Shown here: positions 57,201 to 64,000 of the stretch, piece after piece
Layout: each line of letters begins with the position of its first letter
How positions within the stretch are numbered: the first letter of the stretch is position 1
NCBI GenBank assembly: GCA_016098155.1
Contig: JAAAJB010000069.1
Span: 1 to 64,000 of the forward strand
Direction: 5' to 3'
Source of the DNA: Actinomortierella ambigua
Lineage: Eukaryota; Mortierellomycota; Mortierellomycetes; Mortierellales; Mortierellaceae
Length of the DNA: 64,000 bases
The notes under the pieces: generated by a model
Databases searched by the model: none
Told to the model about the DNA's origin: nothing
The model's input: only the letters and a program-made list of their open reading frames with translations
Program-made: the position numbers and the translations under genes

Positions 57201-60159
57201 TTTCGCGACGCATCATTGCGCATCACTAGCCTGCTTACTTTTCTTTGTTCGTCCTTGACTCTAACCCTCCGAAGACGTTCCTTTCCTCCCTGCCCGGCGG
57301 TTGTGATCTGACGCTGTCCGCAGTTGCCGGCAAGTTGAGCTTTTGCGGAGATCACCCAACCCTTGGTGGACCCACAACGACGTCATGTACCATTGCTGCG
57401 ACACAATGGAACACCTTGCTCCAACAGGCCTCAACGCCTCAACCGACTTTTTTTTTATTTTCCCTCAGCCGACGACCATGACCATGCCGCTGAGGATTTG
57501 ACTTGCCAGACATCATCAATCCTATCCAGGATGCCAACTGGACCCGCCGACACGGGTGATCTTCTTTCAGCTGCAACTGGAGGCTGGCTCATGTTGGCAA
57601 TTTATGGACATGGTGCCGCACACGCCAAGATTAGACACGACGCAACACAAAACCCGAATAAAAACTAGCCGATTTACAAGACAACCGGGTATCTTCAAGT
57701 TCCCTTCCCCCCACTGCCCTCCTGACCTCCTAGTTTAAAGATATGCATGCCTACCTTTGGCCTTCTTTCGGATCTCCACTTGCTGAACCCCCCTTCATGG
57801 TGTGCCTTGTTCATTTCACGGTCTACTGCAATTTGTTGCTGACTCTGGCCCGGGCAGAAGGGGGTCCGTGATTCCAGTCATGAAAAAAAAAGAGGCAGGG
57901 CTCGCCCAGGAGAGGCCCAGGCTAAAAGACAAAGCGAGGGAGGAGTAGAGAAGCATGATCTGTCCTCCGTGCATCTTGTGTTGTGGTTGTACTTGGCAAA
58001 ACCAGTAGAGTGACCAGTACAAAACGGGCGCAATGGCCCATATTACTGCCGCGAATTGGTCTGTTATCCAATGCATGAAGCGATGACCCAGAGGTGGTAA
58101 AGCCGGGGGGCGTTGGGTGAGGTAGGTCGACAAACAAAAAATAAGCGGCTTTCTTCTCTTGGGTGTTGTCGAGCCGCAAGATCCACTATCGGCCTGGTCA
58201 GATGGCCCACGCACGCATTTTTTCTATTCTTCCCCCTTTTGCTTAGTTGACAGGGTTCCCCACGGAATCCAATCGTGCATTCATATCTCAAATCGAATAT
58301 GAGAGCAATTGAGTGGGCAGCAAATGGATGAAAGCCTAAACAGTCTCACCCAGGGAATGCTTGGGTATGTGTGACACCCGTCTTCCTTCCCATCTGCAGT
58401 ATCCCACATTTCACAGCATTTATTATTAAACATGCATGTGTGTATGTACCCGAAAGAATCACGCTGGCGTTCAGCACCACGCAATAGGCGGAGTGTGATC
58501 CCCACCTGGTCACTACTGCTTTCCCTTTCCCCCCTTTTCCCATCCGCTTCTGGTCTCCATGCAGTCATGCACCTCCTTTCTGTACTGCAGAGCTTGTCTC
58601 ACAGGGACGGACTCGACGAGGCTGCAAACGTTGACGAAAGAGTTGAAAAGGGAATGGATAGAGAGAGAGAGAGAGCGAGAGGGAGAGAGAGAAAGGCCCC
58701 ACATTGCGCGATCTTAGGGATATCTGGCTTGTGGCAGCCAAGCGTTCATAGCGACGTTGCCTTTTGGTCCTTCGATGTCTGCTCCTCCTATCATACTGAA
58801 GTAGAATTCAGTAAGCGTTGGATTGTTTGCCCACAAGTAGAGAACGTGAGCTGGATTGAGACCCTCGTGACAGGTTAGTTTTACCCTACTGAAGTGTTGT
58901 TGCAATAGTAATCGAATATAGTATGAAAGGGACAACTCAATTCGGATAATTGGTATTTGGGCCCACCTGAGCAGGCATGGGCTCGAAGCTATCATCTACT
59001 GGATTATGGCTGAACGCCTCCAAGTCAGAATCCGATTACCGCCTTTCTGATATTTAGTAGAATACGAGTATGCGCTTCGGCGCACCAAATCGTATCTGAC
59101 AAGATCGCATGGGTAAAGGCTGCCTGTGTTCCTGTACATGTTAATTTCAAATATTGAAAGGAATAAATCCAATGCAGGCGACTTTAATTGAACGGGAGAT
59201 TGGCCCATTGTTCTAACAAGAACGACATCTATCACTCACACCACGCTCTTGAAGGGTGGACGTGCTGTAAGTATTCTTCACAATTCCATCCACCCAAGTG
59301 AACAAAGTATGGGTGACGGTAAAAAAAAAGTTAGTCGTGAACGAATGAAGACAAGACAAGAAAATCGTGTGTGAGAGAGAGGAGATGCGTTGTGTGCTGA
59401 GAAGTGAGCAACCACGGCGGTGGTGAAGGTGTGAATTGTGTGATGTGAAGTGGATTCGAATCAAAGGGTGTAACGTGGTGCGGTAAAAGTTGATAGAGTC
59501 AGAGTGCGCAGCCGCGTGTACGTGTGTGAGGTCTTTTGGTGGGACAAGGTAATGAGTATGAGTGAAATCTTAGGAGGAGTAAGAAATCCTCAATAAACGA
59601 CTTTACAGGCGCGTTTCTCGAAGCTCGATGCGTCATCCCAGTCATGATTATATGAGCGACAAGTTGAGGGAAGCCAATATTTAAATGGCAAAGTAGACAA
59701 GAGAGAGGTGCTGGCAGTGCTCGAAGATGTATACATTGACATAGATCTTCTTCTGTCGACCCGGGCGGCAAACTGGATACGGATTCCTTCTCTCCATTCT
59801 TAAAATGCTCCTTGTACATTTTTTTTGACTGTCGATAGCCCACCTCTATAGAGTCGGTAACGGCCTTCATGGCAATAATGCCTGACTTGCTACCAACCCC
59901 GATGCTAGTGATACATGAGCCGGAGTGATGGGCTTTGCGGACGTGTGTCCACATAGCGGAAATGCAAGAATGATTTATGGTATCTCTAGACATTTACCAT
60001 TGAGGACTCTAAAACAGTAGCCTTTGTCAATACTCAATCGATCCACCACTGCACCCCAACAAATCCTCCTCATAGCCCGTATGTTAATCCACGCGAAAAA
60101 CGCCGCCTTCGCGATATCTAGTACAGTGATGAGAATGGCTTGTTTCTAGGTACCCTTTT
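54228..60159. other. About 6 kb without a supported gene
   Basis: This stretch contains the kinase promoter and leader. The plus strand is GA-rich at 55120-55240 and 56340-56950 (AGA/GAA repeats), with GGTCA repeats at 55490-55515 and GA repeats at 58660-58695. A 164-codon minus-strand frame at 59499-59993 begins with sequence that looks somewhat protein-like (GSKSGIIAMKAVTDSIEVGY) but degrades into low-quality sequence and matches no family I know. Minus-strand 58714-58995 is similar. These could be remnants of a decayed gene. Confidence 0.45.
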
Positions 60160-62736
<2,577 letters not shown>

Positions 62737-63433
62737 ATGAGTCGGATTCCCCTCAACGTAGCGCGCACACTGCCCAGGACAATAGGCAAGCAGCCTGCAC
62801 CACTGCCGTCAGACTTCCACCCCACTGATGCTGATGTACGCTCACTCTATCGAGCGCTTTGGCGACAAGCATCGTTGTCAGTTATGTACGCACGACAACC
62901 TCGGGGTTACCTCCTCCGCAAGATTCGCGAAGGACTTGATGAAGCCAAGGAGCAGTACCCAACATGGGATCAGCAGCAAGTTATTGACCGGTGGGAGCGA
63001 GGTATTGGGAGACATTATGTCTTTGACTTCTTCATGGACGCAGCATGTATCCTATGGCATCTGAAAGAGTTTTGTACTAAATATTTTGTCCTCTCTTTCT
63101 TTTCAAAGCGCTCAATACCAAGTTTCTGTTTGAAATAGCATCTTGCAAGTTTGGTATCGAACATCGAGTCATCAGTAACCTGTGCACCATCGGAATCGAG
63201 CGTGAGGCGGGGTAAGCGACGGAGAACATGGAGCCACACCAAGTTCTATTATGGTTCGGTTCATTGGTGCATTCAGTACCTCACCCTTGTCTCTCTTCTT
63301 ACTGTCGGTAACACATAGAACATCACGTATTCCAAACCCGCAGTTACTCCGACAGAGAAAGGAAGCAGAGGAGGATTACAAACAACTTATCCAGCGCCTG
63401 AACAATTCGATGCGACTCTGTCTTCGCACGTAG
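62737..63433 (+). CDS. LYR-motif mitochondrial protein (DUF1763-like)
   Basis: Three exons: 62737-63046, 63109-63211 and 63319-63433, giving 175 residues. The N-terminus (MSRIPLNVARTLPRTIGKQ) is basic and hydroxylated, consistent with mitochondrial import. Leu37-Tyr38-Arg39 within DVRSLYRALWRQA is the LYR signature that starts the three-helix LYRM fold, which binds mitochondrial acyl carrier protein and serves Fe-S or complex assembly. Helix 2 is GYLLRKIREGLDEAKE. The rest (KFLFEIASCKFGIEHRVISNLCTIGIERE, then a charged helix EAEEDYKQLIQRLNNSMR) resembles fungal DUF1763 proteins. An alternative donor at 63002 would break the conserved middle, so 63046 was preferred. Client complex unknown. Paired head-to-head with the mitochondrial GluRS gene. 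Confidence 0.78.
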
Positions 63434-63898
63434 CTGCTTCTTGCCGTGCAAGTGAGTTATGCGGCGGTTAACGGAGATCGGCTACAAGAAGGCGTACACT
63501 CACTTTGACAGTCTCTTTGACGCCCTTGGTATATAAAATGTAGGGCCTTGTTGACAAAGGCCTACGAAGTGACATCTACTGTTGAGTTCCAACGGCCTCT
63601 CCGGTTTTAGGTCGTAACAGTTTGATCAAGGAAAGATAGAGCTGGCGGGTGTTGGTTTCGAACCGAGTGCGCATCGCTTGCTGTGGGTGTTCTAGTTTGT
63701 GCTCTGGATGAGATTCGAGTAGAGAGGGATTGGGTAGACCTACTCGGCCGATCTCGGATAGGATCTCCAGTTATTGCCACCTCGTGCTGTGTTTGGGTGG
63801 AGCGGGTAGATATGCTCCTTTCCCCCCCCATTCCCCTGTTACTTTCCGTTCATGCCACCCGCATATTTCGCGTAGGGAGCTAGGGCTGTTAAGAAGAC
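63434..63898. other. 3' flank of the LYR gene; no gene seen
   Basis: Unique sequence with a tRNA B-box-like word (GGTTCGAAACC on the minus strand, near 63655) but no foldable tRNA. No supported coding frame. Confidence 0.5.
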
Positions 63899-64000
63899 GA
63901 AGAAGAGGCGAGGTAGAGCAAGAGAGCAAGAGAGAGAGAGCAAGAGAGAGAGAGAGAGTGAGAGTGTGTGAGAGAGAGAGAAGTGAGGGGAGAGGGGGGG
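63899..64000 (+). repeat. GA/AGC microsatellite at the right window edge
   Basis: Imperfect GAGCAAGAGA and (GA)n runs finish in a G8 tract. Both window ends fall in GA simple repeat. Confidence 0.9.

Noticed and set aside
54987..57311. Several 100-200-codon frames in GA-rich DNA (for example 54987-55493 and 56721-57311)
   Set aside because: Arg/Glu/Lys-only translations of GA repeats, no domain, no coherent splice structure.
63600..63730. Possible tRNA because of a B-box-like GGTTCGAAACC on the minus strand
   Set aside because: The T-arm stem does not pair properly, and no A box, anticodon arm or acceptor stem can be built around it.

Overview
The window is nuclear DNA of a filamentous fungus. 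Nearly all genes are split by short GT-AG introns, promoters carry pyrimidine-rich tracts, and the gene content is fungal (NDT80/PhoG-type regulator, Dsc E3 ligase subunit, large F-box protein, mitochondrial assembly factors). Intron density, poly-Gln and CT tracts and the protein character suggest an early-diverging lineage such as Mortierellomycota/Mucoromycota. That placement is an inference; no marker gene is present to settle it. All exon structures below come from reading frame, splice consensus and family conservation. In every multi-exon model the coding lengths sum to a multiple of three, except the 5'-incomplete P450.

Layout. 1-2.3 kb: 3' part of a CYP52/CYP63-like P450 whose N-terminal exons I could not find. 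2.6-4.4 kb: ChaC-type glutathione gamma-glutamylcyclotransferase. 4.4-10.7 kb: a long stretch without a recognisable gene, probably regulatory or UTR. 10.7-16 kb: NDT80/PhoG-family transcription factor. 16.5-20.5 kb: two nucleotide-synthesis genes on the minus strand, orotate phosphoribosyltransferase and the bifunctional AICAR transformylase/IMP cyclohydrolase, separated by a 10-N assembly gap inside homopolymer G. 20.9-25.5 kb: giant F-box protein with a hydrophobic C-terminal helix. 26.7-29.6 kb: secreted GH95 glycosidase. 31.4-33.3 kb: Dsc3-like subunit, followed 143 bp later by a 1132-residue protein that ends in a catalytically dead eIF4A-like helicase core.

38-48 kb is a compact run of housekeeping genes in alternating orientation: NDUFAF8-like twin CX9C protein / EFM4-like eEF1A methyltransferase (divergent), eIF1A, ER-type lysine-rich coiled-coil protein (kinectin/p180 architecture), metallo-beta-lactamase-fold enzyme / mitochondrial carrier (divergent). 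50.3-50.8 kb holds two tRNA-Val(CAC) genes in a near-perfect inverted repeat. 51.9-54.2 kb is a protein kinase; 54.2-60.2 kb has no convincing gene. 60.2-63.4 kb is a divergent mitochondrial pair: mitochondrial glutamyl-tRNA synthetase and an LYR-motif protein.

The most unusual items are the pseudo-DEAD-box protein (33409-37188), the tRNA-Val palindrome (about 50353-50811) and the F-box protein with an apparently interrupted F-box and a membrane tail.
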